This document shows, in pieces, positions 12,401-22,100 of a stretch of DNA of 64,000 bases; the stretch's first letter is position 1, and each line of letters begins with the position of its first letter. The notes under the pieces were generated by a model. It did no database searches, was not told the origin of the DNA, and was given only the letters and a program-made list of their open reading frames with translations. Both the position numbers and the translations under genes were made by a program. Location: assembly GCF_947496855.1 (NCBI RefSeq), contig NZ_CANMED010000004.1:1-64000 (forward strand), in the 5' to 3' direction. The DNA is from an uncultured Aquimarina sp. GTDB lineage: Bacteria; Bacteroidota; Bacteroidia; Flavobacteriales; Flavobacteriaceae.

Positions 12401-13488
12401 TGATTATCTATAAACTGTAAAGTTTCATCACTTGAAGGTGGATAAAACTCCTGTTCAATTTCCATCGTTTCAAAATTGAATTTCACACCTCTATCGAAAC
12501 GACCAGAAAAACCAAATTCATCTTGAAATATCATGTATCGACCTAAAGTAACCTGATCAGAATGTAAACTAAACCCTAGTTTTACATCTGTAGGATCACT
12601 AATATCAAATGCTACTAGTGCATTAGGGCCTTCATTACCACTCATAAAGACTAAGTGATTTCTCCATAGTTGAAAACCTGTACTATATTGTTCATGAGGT
12701 ATATCCCCTCCAAAAGACCCTAGAAATTTAATGTTTTCAGGATTTCCAAAATCAAATACATTAATATCTCCTGTTTGTGGCGCATAAAAAACGTAATTTC
12801 CGATTCGAACTACCACATCTGGTAAAGAAACAGTAGTAGGTATATCATCCACCTGAACTCCTGTTCTCATATCAAATACTCTGTTGCCGTCTATAGTGTG
12901 AGGAAATGTTTCCAGGTTATCATAATTAGATTGCCCATCTTGTACTGTATATAGAATATCTGATGAAGTGATAGGCTTTCTTTCTAACATATTAGAAAGA
13001 TCTAAATATTTATATCCTGTTCCTTCTACTTCTGGAACTGAATACTCACGATAAAATAAATCTCCCTCTAGTTTCCACCAGCGATGACCATTATTGGCAG
13101 CTTCACTAAATTGTACTCTCTTAGGAATGGTTGGGTTAGATACATCCCAAACACCAGTTCCCGCTTGGCCATTTATCATTAAATAGTTACGATGATATGT
13201 ATTGATTCTATCTCCTTCAGGAAAATTAGAAAGAAAAGTTCCTGCTGGCCAGGTTTGTGTTGTCATCGATGGTCCCGCAGTTCCATCATATACATCTAAT
13301 ACAGATATGACGGCAAGACCGAATGAGATTGATATTGCTATTGTGTAAAAAAGCGTTCTACGGATATTTTTTATATACGCAAGCCATCCACACTTATTTT
13401 TTGGTGTTGGTCCCATAATAAGTAGTGAGTTTTTGAAAATTTTTTTGCTTACTTTCTGTTTAGAGAAAGGCTTTTGATTTAAAGACAA
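6469..13488 (-). CDS. giant beta-propeller / di-heme cytochrome / ThuA-like / CBM3 / PKD protein with T9SS sorting domain
   Basis: A 2339-aa modular protein. There is one hydrophobic segment (about 44-64) that could serve as signal or anchor; M25 (13416) is an alternative start. Visible modules are: an LVIVD-like propeller region (75-395) with repeated D-SNP/D-SDP turns; a Big_5-type Ig domain (395-495); PKD (503-588); a YncE-like propeller (595-925); a di-heme cytochrome c peroxidase/MauG-like module (950-1205) with CATCH (974-978) and CASCH (1106-1110) heme sites and the family-like APYLHNG; Ig (1212-1298); a ThuA/glutamine-amidotransferase-like domain (1302-1500); two Ig-like (1510-1693); CBM3 (1703-1846); PKD x3 (1856-2113); the X module (2121-2248); and a T9SS sorting domain (2262-2339). 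CBM3 suggests binding to cellulose, and the hemes suggest electron transfer or peroxide chemistry. Its substrate is unknown. Placement among cellulases supports a role in oxidative or redox-assisted cellulose breakdown, which is inference. Confidence 0.85.
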   Translation of the reverse strand: MSLNQKPFSKQKVSKKIFKNSLLIMGPTPKNKCGWLAYIKNIRRTLFYTIAISISFGLAVISVLDVYDGTAGPSMTTQTWPAGTFLSNFPEGDRINTYHRNYLMINGQAGTGVWDVSNPTIPKRVQFSEAANNGHRWWKLEGDLFYREYSVPEVEGTGYKYLDLSNMLERKPITSSDILYTVQDGQSNYDNLETFPHTIDGNRVFDMRTGVQVDDIPTTVSLPDVVVRIGNYVFYAPQTGDINVFDFGNPENIKFLGSFGGDIPHEQYSTGFQLWRNHLVFMSGNEGPNALVAFDISDPTDVKLGFSLHSDQVTLGRYMIFQDEFGFSGRFDRGVKFNFETMEIEQEFYPPSSDETLQFIDNQWMPIGHILIASGDDKTSIFAHQDGLDETSPTVGHHFPEVGAINQPVTSTIGFVINETLDDLTINDETIQVSPLGGSPIEGDVTTTSYQVINYAPKESLLPNTTYEVKLLEGGIKDAVGNGMEEYVFYFTTGGDSSNQSPNIEGIDLSIASPVTIGTVIDFTANATDLDGNTLSYRWDFGDGSPKTDWIGKNTSHIFAEAGNYLVQVQVSDNNGGFVVGSQSIVVAASISSDLPTQSSPIAIDADNRVVWSVNPDNNSVAMVNADNLSMIREVTVGKDPVSIALDTDGKAWVTCRDSDEVYVIKKDGSLETKIALDRGASPYGIVFTPDGSRGFLSAFGSGKILEISPVTNSIKATLEIGATPRALAVSGDGTKLLVTKFISPDEEGQIWEVNLDTFTLNNTIALPIDDFTQDNGNEGRGLPNYVSGITIHPDNKSAWSVAKKDNILRGLNRDGKPLVFDNVVRTAISPINLISGNEDISKRLDIDNHGQPSSALYTPTGNYLLVTMQGNNRIVVIDPKKGLELLKKDVGKAPQGLAIDPTTNRVFVKNFMDRSITVFDAADMIKTGSNTLEELATVFTVTNEELSSVELKGKQIFYDASDLKMGTDGYVSCATCHQDGTQDGRTWDFTDRGEGLRNTISLIGRAGTGHGRVHWSANFDEIQDFENDMRSHFNGQGFMSNADFNEGTTALTLGDAKKGKSTDLDALAAYIESLNSFSPSPYRNNDGSLTTDGIAGKSLFEDLKCASCHSGEAFTDSKTGKLHDVGTISATSGNRLKKELVGVDVPTLKDVWATAPYLHNGVAKTIAEVFTANNLNDAHGTTSSLNANQIKQLEAYIKQIDGSEIAQESQQILKISSPEDGTNIDKADPIKLSVETNIEGITKVQYFVDNIMVDEVTAVPFESTWTPVIWKTYSISAKVFYNNGNTGSITPESTVKYKNTIKVMFVVGDKNNLTSEDQRIKSRLEQQLGFKITLFSDEEATSPQSANPFDMALISSTVDPRELGNDLEGARVPLMTWNPFMYGKLRMTSGELNTDFGITQDGFSTITVSDPTHPMAAGAGASTALYSITQSLPFGNPTAEAIVIAKAGTKPILFGYEASIDIPSRRVAFPLRDQFMHLLTDQGLSMFDAAVLWTLHGGDADTPIGPLPDVFFQSPLNGELVNTPLNVDFNTEGWDLPSQQYKLRFKIDGQDRGLITSEGEFTDGTALSEGPHELSLQMERSDNSVTDLGETITVIVTNETLPQNPTAIIQSPSDGGLVGPDFEIEFSTYKWDIIAGGQHVKYFIDGIEKGSMFEITPIPVSGLSEGTHTITLSLATESGEITGDSAEISITVDERFNNLPDTDFSIEYRDNSSGVSTSELKPVFQIVSKSSESHALSDFKIRYWYTPEHSQAMNFNIDYSAVVGTTGVFDNNMENNYVEIGFSGSSGNLNANSKSGQIQTRLHHSGFQTHNQGNDYSYDSGKTSLKPHVLATLYYKDELVWGLEPVGNEVSNRKPNAIINSSIISGVAPLLVDFDASASSDPDDDSLSYSWNFGNGNTATGITNQFTFVTTGDYEVVLTVDDGNGKFDTESIVINVKDETPTLISSFTATPISGDVPLLVNFDANGSVYPDGSSITYIWDFGDGNTSDLANPSYTYTISGSYAVTLTISDGIVSDTSDPTTISVLEGNVAPGANFDMSVTSGVAPLTVSFDASTSSDMNGDNLEYFWDFGDGTTGNGVNVNHNYTIIGEYVISLTVNDGVLSDSKVSTLTVSESTGTTTCSFGVPMENPLPTLSNSSYDYIYVLGEGGPDLSNVADFTINWDLQNNGLWQCSMNINNGNPAWWIDLTASIVSQTFNQVQPTITFSGTEILNFDGSYDVAIDGNNLVLVSKSGTYTMYFSNENSSPNCEGLLKDPFIEDDLITVKAFPNPVTDYLTLQSNQDFEGAFISVVDINGRVLSSKRIQKNLSEIKLDMNMFQSGIYFIQIKKNQKTVIKQITK
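6745..7128 (-). repeat. X module copy 4 (in cytochrome/CBM3 protein)
   Basis: Residues 2121-2248 of the 2339-aa protein. The module starts with CSFG, ends with PNCE, has 127 residues between the two Cys, and carries VLGEGGPDLSNV, FTINWDLQNNGLWQ and NGNPAWWIDL. It is homologous to the three copies further right. No known family was recognised. Confidence 0.85.
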
Positions 13489-13492
13489 TTTG

Positions 13493-13538
13493 AAAAAAAA
13501 GGAAGAGTCCAGGGTATGAATCTCTCCCTCTTTTTTTT
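13493..13538 (-). terminator. intrinsic terminator after the GH9/GH5 side, between GH5_1 and the cytochrome gene
   Basis: On the minus strand GGGAGAG pairs with CTCTTCC (one G-U), with A-rich and U-rich flanks of eight residues each. It lies in the gap between two minus-strand genes, just after the GH5 stop at 13543. Confidence 0.65.
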
Positions 13539-13542
13539 CATA

Positions 13543-15927
13543 TTATTGTTTTATAATTTGTTTTGTTATGGTTTCTTTTTGATTAAAGATTTTAATAAAA
13601 TATACTCCAGATTTTAATTCGGAAAGATTTAATTCTACCGTATTTGTATCAGTAATTGAGGGAACTCTTTTAACAACTTTTCCTGATACATCAAGTATAT
13701 CTAATCTTGCGTTTTTAAGAACCTCAGCGTGTCTAATCGTTAACTTATCTGATACAGGGTTCGGATATGCTTTAACCTCTACTTCATACTCCGTAAACGG
13801 ATCTTTTAATTGCTGTTCGCAATTAGGAGCGGTACTACTGTTACTGAAATAAATGGTAAAAGCACCACTTTTAGAAACTAATACAAAGTTATCTCCATCT
13901 ACAGTCGCATTATAAGCCCCATCTAGATTAGGGAATCCGGTTCCTGATAGTATAACACTTGGCTGTGTAGAGTCAAAATTCTGACTGGTTATACTACTTT
14001 TAAGGTCATTCCACCAGCTTGGCACACCATTATTGGTATTCATAGAAAATTGCCATAATCCACTATTTTGTAAATCCCAATTAATTGTAAAATCAGTAAC
14101 ATTACTAAGATCAGGCCCACCAGATCCTAATATGTACATATTACTGTAAGAAGTATTTGGAATGGTTGGTAATGCATTTGGTAAAGGTGCTCCAAAAGTA
14201 CAATCTCCCCCATTATTAGGTGCTGTAATTACAATTGTAATTGATTCAGTATCCGATATCCCATCAGTATTAGCGACAGTTAGAACTACTACGTAACTAC
14301 CTGCAGTAACAAATTCGTGATTTATTGTCATTCCAGAACCTGCCGTTCCATCACCAAAATCCCAACTGTATGTCAATGTACTTGCATCAGATACCGTAGA
14401 ACCCGAAGCATCAAAGTTTATAGTTGTTGGTGCTATACCACCAGTAAGATCAGTAGAAATATTCGCCGATACCACTGGTATATTAGTATCTGCATCGTTA
14501 GCAGTTATTAATACCGTTTCTGTATCACTAAGAGTTCCATCACTTACGGTTAAAACTACTTGATACTCTCCTATATCCGTAAACAGGTGAGAAATACTTT
14601 CTCCTGTAGCTGTGGTTCCATCTCCAAAATTCCAACTAAATGTTAGATTATCACCATCCGGATCTGAAGAAGTTGAAGCGTTAAATGAAACAGTTAATGG
14701 TGCATCACCAGAAGTTATATTACTTGTAAATCTAGCTGTAGGAGGAAGGTTTCCTGTTCCCCCTACAACATTTGGAATAAATGGTGCCAAATGGGGAGTT
14801 AGCACATCTAATTTCCATTGATTAACGTTTGTCCAATCATCTTGTAAAATTCCGCCAGTATCTCCAGAATTAGGATTCATGCTCCAGAAGGTCCATGAAT
14901 ATCTATCTCCCATAAAATCTGTGAATTCAGTGAACCAAGTATAGGCTATACCTCCAAAAGCATCTTGATTTTTTATTCCAAACTCTCCTAAAAATAAAGG
15001 AGAAATCTCTTCTTCGTATAAATAATGGAAATTATCATTCCATAATCCTGGCATATTTTGTGGAAAATTTGATGCTGTAAACCAATCTTGCTGTGATACT
15101 TCTGGACCATATTCGTGTGCAGAATACATTAGTTTACTTGGATTCGACAATTGTACAGGGTATTTTTTTGCTCCCATTAACTGTCCTCCCCACCAATAGG
15201 AATTTCCTTCAAACTCTCCAACTCCTTCTACAATAATCAAAACATTTGGGTTTATCGCTAGAACGGCGTTACCACACCTTTCTGCTGCCTTGTTCCAATC
15301 TGAAGCTGGATTACTATCGCCCCAAGTAGATCCGTGAGGTTCATTATTCAAATCCATAGCTACTACAGCCGAAAAATCTTTATATCTATCTGCTATAAAA
15401 ATCCAGTCGTTAATCCATCGTTCTTCAGAATACTCTGGTGTATACCAAACTGCTTCATTTAAAAATCCATCAGCTGCTCGAGAATGATTATCTAAAACAA
15501 TTTTCATGTCATTTTCCTGACACCAGCGTACAAATATATCTAATAGTTCAATTGGTTTACTGACTGTGGTTTCCTCTTCGTTCATTGGAGATACTCCAGT
15601 ATATGGATCGGTACCATATGAGTTGATTGCTATAGTTGCACTTGGATTTAACATTTCGTTACACCAAGGAACACGAATGGTATTAAAACCTAAATCTTTG
15701 ATTTGTTGTAATACACTTTTCATATCTCGAGACCATATCCCGTGCGGAGAATAATTTTGTGTTTCAAAACCAAACCAGTTTACTCCTGTCAAGCGTACTT
15801 CTTTTCCGGTTGAATCATATAGCTTATTTCCGGATGTTGTTAAAAAATTTTGTTGTTGGCCTAAAACTTCTGATATATTGCCGAAAAGCAATAACAGAAT
15901 TACTAAATAATTTATGAATTGTTTCAT
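13543..15927 (-). CDS. GH5 (GH5_1-like) endoglucanase with two PKD, X module and T9SS sorting domain
   Basis: 794 aa with a signal peptide cleaved near LG|QQQ (residue 23). The GH5 barrel spans about 28-385. GVNWFGFETQNYSPHGIWSRD is the signature of the Acidothermus E1-type GH5_1 group. E196 in DLNNEPHG is the expected acid/base and E315 in LGEFGIK the nucleophile. Two PKD domains follow (395-480 and 487-570), then the X module (576-703) and a T9SS type A sorting domain (718-794, AYPNPVSDKLTI). It has no CBM3, so if it binds cellulose through a non-catalytic domain the X module is the only candidate. Expected reaction: internal cleavage of beta-1,4-glucan outside the cell. Flanked on both sides by giant cellulose-related genes, each with its own terminator. 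Confidence 0.92.
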   Translation of the reverse strand: MKQFINYLVILLLLFGNISEVLGQQQNFLTTSGNKLYDSTGKEVRLTGVNWFGFETQNYSPHGIWSRDMKSVLQQIKDLGFNTIRVPWCNEMLNPSATIAINSYGTDPYTGVSPMNEEETTVSKPIELLDIFVRWCQENDMKIVLDNHSRAADGFLNEAVWYTPEYSEERWINDWIFIADRYKDFSAVVAMDLNNEPHGSTWGDSNPASDWNKAAERCGNAVLAINPNVLIIVEGVGEFEGNSYWWGGQLMGAKKYPVQLSNPSKLMYSAHEYGPEVSQQDWFTASNFPQNMPGLWNDNFHYLYEEEISPLFLGEFGIKNQDAFGGIAYTWFTEFTDFMGDRYSWTFWSMNPNSGDTGGILQDDWTNVNQWKLDVLTPHLAPFIPNVVGGTGNLPPTARFTSNITSGDAPLTVSFNASTSSDPDGDNLTFSWNFGDGTTATGESISHLFTDIGEYQVVLTVSDGTLSDTETVLITANDADTNIPVVSANISTDLTGGIAPTTINFDASGSTVSDASTLTYSWDFGDGTAGSGMTINHEFVTAGSYVVVLTVANTDGISDTESITIVITAPNNGGDCTFGAPLPNALPTIPNTSYSNMYILGSGGPDLSNVTDFTINWDLQNSGLWQFSMNTNNGVPSWWNDLKSSITSQNFDSTQPSVILSGTGFPNLDGAYNATVDGDNFVLVSKSGAFTIYFSNSSTAPNCEQQLKDPFTEYEVEVKAYPNPVSDKLTIRHAEVLKNARLDILDVSGKVVKRVPSITDTNTVELNLSELKSGVYFIKIFNQKETITKQIIKQ
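13819..14202 (-). repeat. X module copy 3 (in GH5_1 endoglucanase)
   Basis: Residues 576-703, from CTFG to PNCE with 127 residues between the Cys. It carries ILGSGGPDLSNV, FTINWDLQNSGLWQFSMN and VPSWWNDL. Located after the PKD pair and directly before the sorting domain. Confidence 0.85.
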
Positions 15928-16082
15928 GTACTTATTTTTTTCACTTTTACCAATTGTGGTGATGTATTAAATCAAAAGTTTATATAGAAATATGATCGAA
16001 TGGAAAGTGTTCTTAATCCTTTCTCTCGATTTTAAAAATAACGATCATAAAGTTTTTATCTACTAAACTTGAAAGAGCTAAA

Positions 16083-16120
16083 AAAAAGAAGAGAGAGGCT
16101 ATACAACCTCTCTCTTTTTT
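16083..16120 (-). terminator. intrinsic terminator after the GH9-GH48 gene
   Basis: GAGAGAGG pairs with CCTCTCTC around an 8-nt loop. It is flanked by long A and T runs and starts 5 nt after the stop of the 2206-aa gene. Confidence 0.8.
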
Positions 16121-16124
16121 ATAA

Positions 16125-19100
16125 TTAATTTTTAATAATCTTATTTCTGAATTTCTCTCCAGTAGTTATATCAAAAATTTCTAAGATATACATACCAGAA
16201 GGTAATCCATTTACAGAAAGTCTGGCGGACTTTTGTTTATTCAACATTGGTTCTGCTCTAACGACATTTCCTGCGATATCCATTATTCTAATTCTAGTAT
16301 TATTCATATCAAAATTAGTAGAAATAGTAATATAATCTGATGCTGGATTCGGTGATGCGGTTACTTTAAATTGATTTTCTGGAGCTTTGACACCAGGTTC
16401 TTGATCTCCAAAAAAGAATCCAAACTCTGCATTTGCTAGCGCTACCTCCATCTGTGCCCAAGTTCTGTGATAATTTTGTGTAAAATCTTCACCTGCATTA
16501 TAAGCAGCTTCTAATCTATCAAATTCAGGATCATTTTTATAATCAGATCGTATATCAAGAAATGTTACTCCTGGTTTGATCTGATCTCCATTAGGCATTG
16601 TACCGCTAAATCCATTAGGAATGTATACCTCTTCTTCAAAAATTCTTCTGAAATCTCCTCTATCCTCTGGAGAAGAAACTCCTTTATCATCTCTATAGGT
16701 ATTCCACATTCTGTCTAACACTTCTTTAGCAAGATCGCGAGCATCTGTATCTAATATAGCATGCTTTTGTGTTCCCGCTGCATAATAAATAAGTGCTTTT
16801 GCCATAGATGCCGCTACACCAAGGTCTTTTCCGTAATCTGTTACGACTACGCTAAGACCAGAATTGCTTCCTGGGCTATCAGGATTCCATGTATCTGGTT
16901 CTCCTGTCCATTCTAATGTTGCAGGTATTTCAAAATCATCCGTACCAATAAGTTTTACTTCACTTTTTACCCAAGTCGTCCATTTATCCATCAGGTTCTT
17001 AGCCATTGGGTCATTTGTTATGTAGTAATATTCTGCTACACGTTCCATTGACCAAGCTTGCCATCCGAACCATGTTCCACTTCCTGGATCATGATATACA
17101 GGATCCGTATCAAAAGCCATATCATAAAATGTAGATTTACCTGCTGGATATGGGCTATAATCTCCATTCCAGCTATTCGTAGCACCACCTGCAATGGCTC
17201 CTTCACTAGACTGTAACCAAGTATAGAACTCCATTTGTCTAGTTAAACTCTCGTTCCAATCTCTTTCTCCATTACTAGAAATTGGTTTTAATTCATCTAC
17301 CTGTGTTAAGGCATAAGCTGCCATAGGGTTTTGATACCCAAAATGACAATGACTAGAGCTTATTCTAAATGCCCACTGCGAAGCAGGATCTGCAGACCCA
17401 CCCCAAGACATGTACCACGACATTAAATAATGCGCACTATCATATCCCGATCCTGCTCCACTGGTCGCACTTTGTACTCCCATGGGCTTAAAATATTTAT
17501 CAAACATGGATAGTCTTAAAAAGTCTCCCATTTTGGATGCTTTGTCTAAATCTAAACTTCCTAAACTTGCTCCTTGTTCTTTAGCATACACTTGTGCCCA
17601 ATACATTGCTTGCACAGCTCTGGCATCTGCATCAGGAGCACTAGTATATCTCCACTGTTGTGCATAGTTCTGATCTTCTATAAATAAAGGTAGGAAACCA
17701 TCTGTTCCACCCCAATCAAAGCTTTCCCAAGATGGATGAGGAACTGTTTCATATACCGACTCTTGTTCTCCTCTCTGAAAAGTATTGATATAAGATGGCG
17801 TACTAACTCCATCTCCTCTATTACCATATCCATAAAAATTATCATTGTCTAATAACCAATGCATCTGATAAATATCAGCACCATACGTAGCTGTTAAATC
17901 AGGTGATACTGGATCCACTCCTACAGGAGCACTAAAATTAAGTGGTGCAGGATAATCACTTGGTAAAGGAAACTCACTTGCATATGCAGCAGGAGAAGAG
18001 GCATTATATGCTCCATTCGTTGGTTGATCTGCTGTTGTCGGAATAATAAACTGTTCAGTTTTTTCCCAAACATCTCTTAATGGAGCCCAATCGCCACTAA
18101 TTCTACCATGCATTGTTTCCAACCACATCCAGTAAGAATATAATTCACTAGTTGACTCATGTCCATAATCCGGTGCTTCTACGATCAATGTTTCAATAGA
18201 ATGATGCGGAGATCCATCTGCACTAAAATATCCATTTTCTGGATTGTAAATTTCATTTCTCAACTCAATAAAGCGATTGATATATGCATTATCACCTGTT
18301 GGAGGATTAATAATAATATCTCCATCTGTTACTGTAATGGTAATAACCGCCTGATCAATTCCACCGTTTCCATCACTAACTGTTAAAGTAGCAGAATAAG
18401 TTCCTATAGAGGTAAACGTATGTTCTACTGTTACTCCATTAGCCGTATTCCCGTCTCCGAAATCCCAACTATAACTTAATGCATCTCCATCGGCATCCAT
18501 TGAAGCAACTGCATCAAAAGTTACCAATAATGGAGCTTCTCCAGAAATAGGTGTTGCAGAAATGTCTGCTACTGGATCTGTATTTCCTCCACCAGTATTA
18601 CTACAATCCGGTTCGGTATCAGTTAAACTGAAATAAAGTGTAAATCCTCCATTTTTAGAAACCATTACAAAATTATCTCCATCTACATTAACCCAATATT
18701 CACCATCTAAACCAATAACCTGAGTACCAGAAAGTACCGCTTCGGGTTGTGGAGCATTAAAATTGTGTGTTAAATTTCCTATAAGATCAATATACCAATT
18801 AGGAGTTCCATTATTGGTATTAATTGCAAATTGATACAATCCATTATTTTCTAAATTCCAATTGATAGTAAATTCGCGAATATTACTAGGATCTGGACCT
18901 CCATCGCCTAGTACAAATACGTTAGTATATCTATTATCTATAGATGGTAAAGCCGATGTAATTGGTGTTTCAAAAGTACAATCGCCACCAATAGTAACTG
19001 GATTTCTAACAACAGCTATAGAATTGGAGAAATCAAAATCTCCAACTAAAGCCGAAACATTCGTATTTGCTTCTAATCCTTGTAATCCATCTTCATAACT

Positions 19101-22100
19101 CAAATGCCAAATTAGGCAGGTACCCGTTCCCGCTCCATCAAAATCAACATCTTCGATATTTGCTGGTAATCCCAAAATAACATTCTGGTCATCTGTTACT
19201 ACCCATTGAGAATTAGTACCTGTGTTTCCTGCTAGAGAAATTCCAGAAACATTGTCTGCAACACCGTCTCCTACAGTAAAAGTAAATGGACCTCCTGATA
19301 TAACTCCTCCATCAGGTCCTGGTTGATCCACTGGGTTTCTAACAACAGCTATTGAATTAGAGAAATCAAAACCACCAATTAATTCTGAAACATTATTATT
19401 TGCTTCTAAACCTTGTAACCCATCTTCATAACTCAAATGCCAAATTAAGCAAGTACCTGTTCCAGCTCCATCAAAATCAACATCTTCGATATTTGCTGGT
19501 AATCCCAGAATAACATTCTGATCATCTGTTACCACCCATTGAGAATTGCCACCTATATTCCCTGTTAAAGTAATTCCTGAAACATTATCTGGAACACTAT
19601 CTCCTGTAGTAAATACAAATGGTCCACCAGTGATACTACCACCATCAGTTATAATCGGGTTAGAAATTCCTCCATCACAATCAGGTGCAGTTGCAGAAGT
19701 ACTAAAGTAAACAGTAAATCCAGCTGTTTTAGAAACCAATACAAAATTACCTTCATCAATTGTTACGTAATATGAACCATCTAGCCCTGCAAAACCAGAA
19801 CCTGCAATTGTAATTTCTGGTTGAGAAGAATTAAAATTTTGGGTAACGTTTGGTAACAAATCATTCCACCAACTAGGAGTACCGTTATTGGTATTCATAG
19901 AAAATTGATATAATCCATTATTTTCTAAACTCCAGTTAATATTAAACTTAGCAATATTATCTAAGTTAGGACCTCCATCGCCTAAAACATATATATATTG
20001 AAATTCTTCGTTAACAGACGACAAACCATTAGGTATCGGCGTGTCAAAAGTGCAGCTTACACTGCCATCAGTAACACTAATTGTTTTTGTTTCAGAATCG
20101 GTATCTCCTAAAGCATTTGTTACTGTAAGAGTTACACTCACCTGTCCTATTTCAGTATATATGGCAGATGTTGTTACCGTAGAGGCTACATCACCATTAC
20201 CCAAATCCCAAGTATATGTGAGATTTCCTCCCGTAGGATCCGAAGATGCAGAAGCATCAAAGCTTACATCTAATGGTACAATTCCTGAATCTGTACTCAC
20301 TGTAAAAGAGGCAACAGGACTTCCATCGGTAACCGTAATCGTAATCGTTTTTGTATCTTCTTTACTACCATCACTTACAGTAAGTTGAGCATCATACTCG
20401 CCTATAGCTGCGTATTCATGTGCAATTGTTACTCCAGAACCTGATTCTCCATCACCGAAATCCCATATATAAGTTAAGGAATCATCGTTTTCATCAGAAG
20501 AAGCTGATGCATCAAAATTCACTGTTACTGGAGCTATACCGGTAGTTGGTGTGGCAGAAAAATCTGCTATTGGTGCTATATTTCCGTCAAGCACGGTAAT
20601 TGTTTTAGTAAACTCCGAAGAAGTATTAGTCCCGTCATTTACAGTAAGAGTCACTAAATAGGATCCAATTTCTGTATATGTAATTAATGGATCTCCTACA
20701 GAAGATGTCTGACCATTACCAAAATCCCAATTATAACTCAATGAATCACCATTAGGATCAGATGAAGCCGAAGCATCGAATGAAACTTCTAATGGAGCCG
20801 TTCCTGATTCTGGAGTAGCTGTAAAAGACGCAGTTGGGACTTCACCTCCATTAGGCTCTCGACCTCCAACCAATATTCCATCTGCATAAATTGGTACATT
20901 ATCAGAAATTTGCAATCCACTAGTTAATCCTTGATAGGAAAAATCATTTGACGCATCCCAAGCTGTTTCGGGAGCACTAGTGGGTAATGAGACTCTTAAC
21001 TGAATCTCACTTCTATATTCTCCTTGTCCACCAGGAAAAGGCATGTTGTCTTGATCAACCTCTATTTCTGCATAATAAATATTACTAGAAGCATCCCACT
21101 CTTGTAAACTATTAATTGTAGTGTTTCCTGCTCCACGAGCAGTAAGCTCATAATCACTTGCACTAAATCCAGCGGCAATACCTTCTGAAATATCGACAAA
21201 GTAACGAGCTGTTAATGTATTTGGTACTCTTGCAGGCCATCCAGAACGGTTGTTTAACCATATCGCTACTTCTGTAAATTTTGACTGATCATTATTCAGT
21301 TTAACTTCATTCGCAAACTCTAATCCCGGAGTTTCTGGTTGTGGAAAATTAGGTAATGGTGATCCTCCAAATTCCATGACCATCCTAGCCAATACTCCTT
21401 GATAACAAGCATTATAATCTGTAGCTACTTCATTAGCCTGAAAATCATCTCTATCTTCTTCAAATGCATCGTCAGCTCCTGAAGGTCCTCCCATCAAAGC
21501 TCCCCACATAGTATGTCTAGATTCTACAGGATTTGCACTACTTCTAGACCAACTAGAATGTTGTCCTCTATGATGCGGTTTTGTTGGTGGATTAACACCA
21601 AATCCAGTTACCAAACTTCTATTATTAGGATTATCACCCAATGCATAGTTAACTTGATTTATAGCAAAATTTCGATATTGACTGCTCTTAGGTGTAATCA
21701 CATTATCACTATAAATAAGAGCCGTTAAAGAAGCATTCATTGCATGACGTAAAGATCCCCATTGTGTTAAATGAGCCTGACCTCCTGGAGAATAATTAAC
21801 TCCTCCATTTCCTTCTTGCCACCAATCTAAATGACGTTCAGCATCAGTCTTATACGTATCTTTCCCTGTTATGATTGATAACAAAACCATATTTCCATAG
21901 GATTTATCTTCCCATACAAGACTCCATAAGAAATCTGGTTGTGTATATTCTGCTTCAGCCTTATCTAAATATTTTTGATCTCCTGTGGCTTTATACAGCC
22001 AAAGTGCACCCCAAGTAAGTTCATCCTGAAAATTACCTGATGTATAAGTTCCTACTGCTGGTATATTTCCATCAGAAGTATACAACCCTCTGTGATTATC

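Noticed and set aside
20041..20388. 115-aa plus-strand ORF inside the GH9-GH48 gene
   Set aside because: Antisense of PKD-coding sequence, composition follows the complement of the real frame.
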